Below are positions 62,701-64,000 of a DNA stretch of 64,000 bases, piece after piece. The DNA is from Rhyacichthys aspro (Eukaryota > Chordata > Actinopteri > Gobiiformes > Rhyacichthyidae). A program made the translations under genes and the position numbers. Location: contig CM072154.1 in the NCBI GenBank assembly GCA_036850595.1, positions 15,569,330 to 15,633,329 of the forward strand, written 5' to 3'. Positions within the stretch are counted from its first letter, which is position 1; the number at the start of each line of letters is the position of its first letter. The notes under the pieces are model-generated. The model saw only the letters and a list, made by a program, of their open reading frames with translations. It ran no database searches and was not told the origin of the DNA.

Positions 62701-63948
62701 CTTCTTTGAGAACTGTTCTTGTGGAAAGTGGGTTACCTACTTTTTTCTGTTGTTCAAAGGCTAAGAGGCATTTACAGTGATTTAGTTTGCAGTGGTATTG
62801 TTGTATTTTCTTTTCCGTCTGAACCTGTTAGCTTTGTAACATTCTGACTCAGCACAATCACTGCTGGATTAGTAAATAAATTACTGATATTAACCATATT
62901 ACATTTCCATGTGATTTTTGTTTTATTTAGATACATAGTCAGAAGTCCCGCACACTCTCCACTAAATCCATGGGAGGAAGATATATGAGCAATTCAGGGA
63001 CATGGGATCAGCAGACCAGTCCGACATACTGGCCTCAGAGTCCTAATGGTCTGAAACCAAGCCGCAGTGACCCAGCTCTGGCTGTTCCTTTATCAGTTGC
63101 TCCGTCATCTTCAACCAGCATGGTGATCATATTTGATATGTTTGGCAAAATTACATTTGGAAGTAATGTTTTTATAAGGTAGTATTACATATATTCAGGC
63201 TATGTCAACAATAGTTTTCATAGATAAATCAACATATAGTTTATCATGTAGTGTCTTCAGTATTCCTCCACATATTTTTAGAATACAATGACCCCAGTGT
63301 GTTAGCTTGTGGTTTTAGAAAAAAAAAAAAATTAAATAATATGTTAATATGTTTACTGCCTGGCTGTCTTCTCTGTATCATGCAACAGAAGTAAACAATA
63401 CAACCTGTTTCAAATAATGTGATAAGTTTGAGCCTAGTAAGAATATACTCAGAGATTGTTTAAATTCAGAAACACTGTTTTTAAAGTAAAAATGCACCAT
63501 TTCTGTGCTGCCATAACATAGTAGGCCTATTTTATTTTTTAGAGAGCCAAAGGACAAACTGCCAGCCAGCAGACTCGAGTGGCTAGACACAGCACATACT
63601 CTTTGACAAATGGCGTTCAACAGATGACTAACAGCCAGACTCGGCTGGGCCGGCCTCCATCTGCTCAGTCCAACAATGACTCAAAAATCAGCAAAACAAC
63701 AAAGACAGAACAAAAAATGTATGTACATTTTCTATCATTATTGTCCCTAGAATACGCTACAATTATCTCACTTCAGTACATGTAACGTTTGTGGAAATCT
63801 TTGCAGTGTGACTAACGGCATGAACGTATCAGACCTGACTCTCAAGGAGGCAGTAGAGTTTCTGTCTCACCCTGAAGAAAATTTTCAACAGTGTGGAGCC
63901 ACCTTTATCCAGCATAGCACCTTTAAAGAGGACCAGGCTAAACAGGAG
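59702..63948 (+). CDS. pkp1: Plakophilin-1-type desmosomal armadillo protein, first five exons (partial)
   Basis: Plakophilins are armadillo-repeat proteins that tie desmosomal cadherins and desmoplakin together at the plasma membrane and also occur in the nucleus. Exons 59702-59885, 60941-61050, 62931-63122, 63543-63718 and 63807-63948 join in frame to 268 codons, and the gene continues off the right edge. The N-terminal head has TSLALPSD and KRSKSKH, matching PKP1's STLALPSD and KRQKSKS. GLKPSRSDPAL matches ASRSEPDL, the short motif shared by plakophilins, and KGQTASQQ follows as in PKP1. The last exon starts the first armadillo repeat: DLTLKEAVEFLS, then FIQHSTFKEDQAKQE. ATG at 59702 is followed by a second at 59705; the first is taken as start. 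The donor after 63122 (ATG/GTGATC) is weak but the next exon joins in phase. PKP2 and PKP3 fit the head sequence less well. Confidence 0.92.
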
Positions 63949-64000
63949 GTAACAGTACACACGTCTACATTAACACATGCTATGCTGTCTATTTTCACAT

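Noticed and set aside
1..64000. CRISPR arrays, phage, plasmid, toxin-antitoxin or integrated viral genes
   Set aside because: No spaced direct repeats, no bacterial-style gene packing and no retroviral or phage protein motifs were seen; all recognised genes are spliced vertebrate genes.

Overview
This window looks like teleost fish nuclear DNA, probably from a spiny-rayed fish. Genes are split into many short exons with canonical GT/AG junctions. Introns are compact to medium-sized, there are long (CA)n, (AT)n and (AAT)n microsatellites, and several interspersed repeats resemble families I know from fish genomes. Protein-coding content is low. The window holds one complete TEAD gene, one complete PU.1-subfamily ETS gene, the 5' parts of two larger genes, one small uncharacterised gene, and a pair of let-7 microRNA hairpins that no protein-coding ORF reveals.

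Layout. On the minus strand, exons 1-2 of an LGR6-type leucine-rich-repeat receptor lie at 21.2 kb and 9.1 kb; the rest continues off the left edge. A small gene for a solo PB1-like protein (promoter about 6.1 kb, coding exon 3.6-3.9 kb, minus strand) sits inside what appears to be an lgr6 intron. From 21.5 to 33.8 kb the DNA is intergenic, with microsatellites, a perfect 28-bp inverted repeat and two dispersed repeats. A Spi-C-like ETS factor runs on the plus strand at 33.8-36.4 kb. From 36.4 to 46.8 kb no protein-coding gene is evident. That stretch carries two adjacent let-7 hairpins on the minus strand (37.37-37.72 kb), and upstream on the same strand a set of strong splice sites that could belong to their primary transcript. 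A TEAD3-type gene fills 46.9-57.8 kb on the plus strand. A plakophilin-1-type gene begins at 59.7 kb and runs off the right edge.

How they relate. The neighbours are not an operon. They are a vertebrate synteny block: as I recall, LGR6 and PKP1 are both in human 1q32, TEAD3 is in 6p21, and these segments lie together on a chicken microchromosome that also carries let-7j/let-7k. The let-7k-type base change in one hairpin agrees with that. The most informative gene is tead3. It has tandem alternative copies of the exon for the end of the TEA domain, a 12-nt microexon, and no in-frame ATG before the TEA domain, so it probably starts at ATT. I see no CRISPR, phage, plasmid or bacterial content and no clear new biological system. 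The let-7 locus and the tead3 exon architecture are the parts most worth following up.
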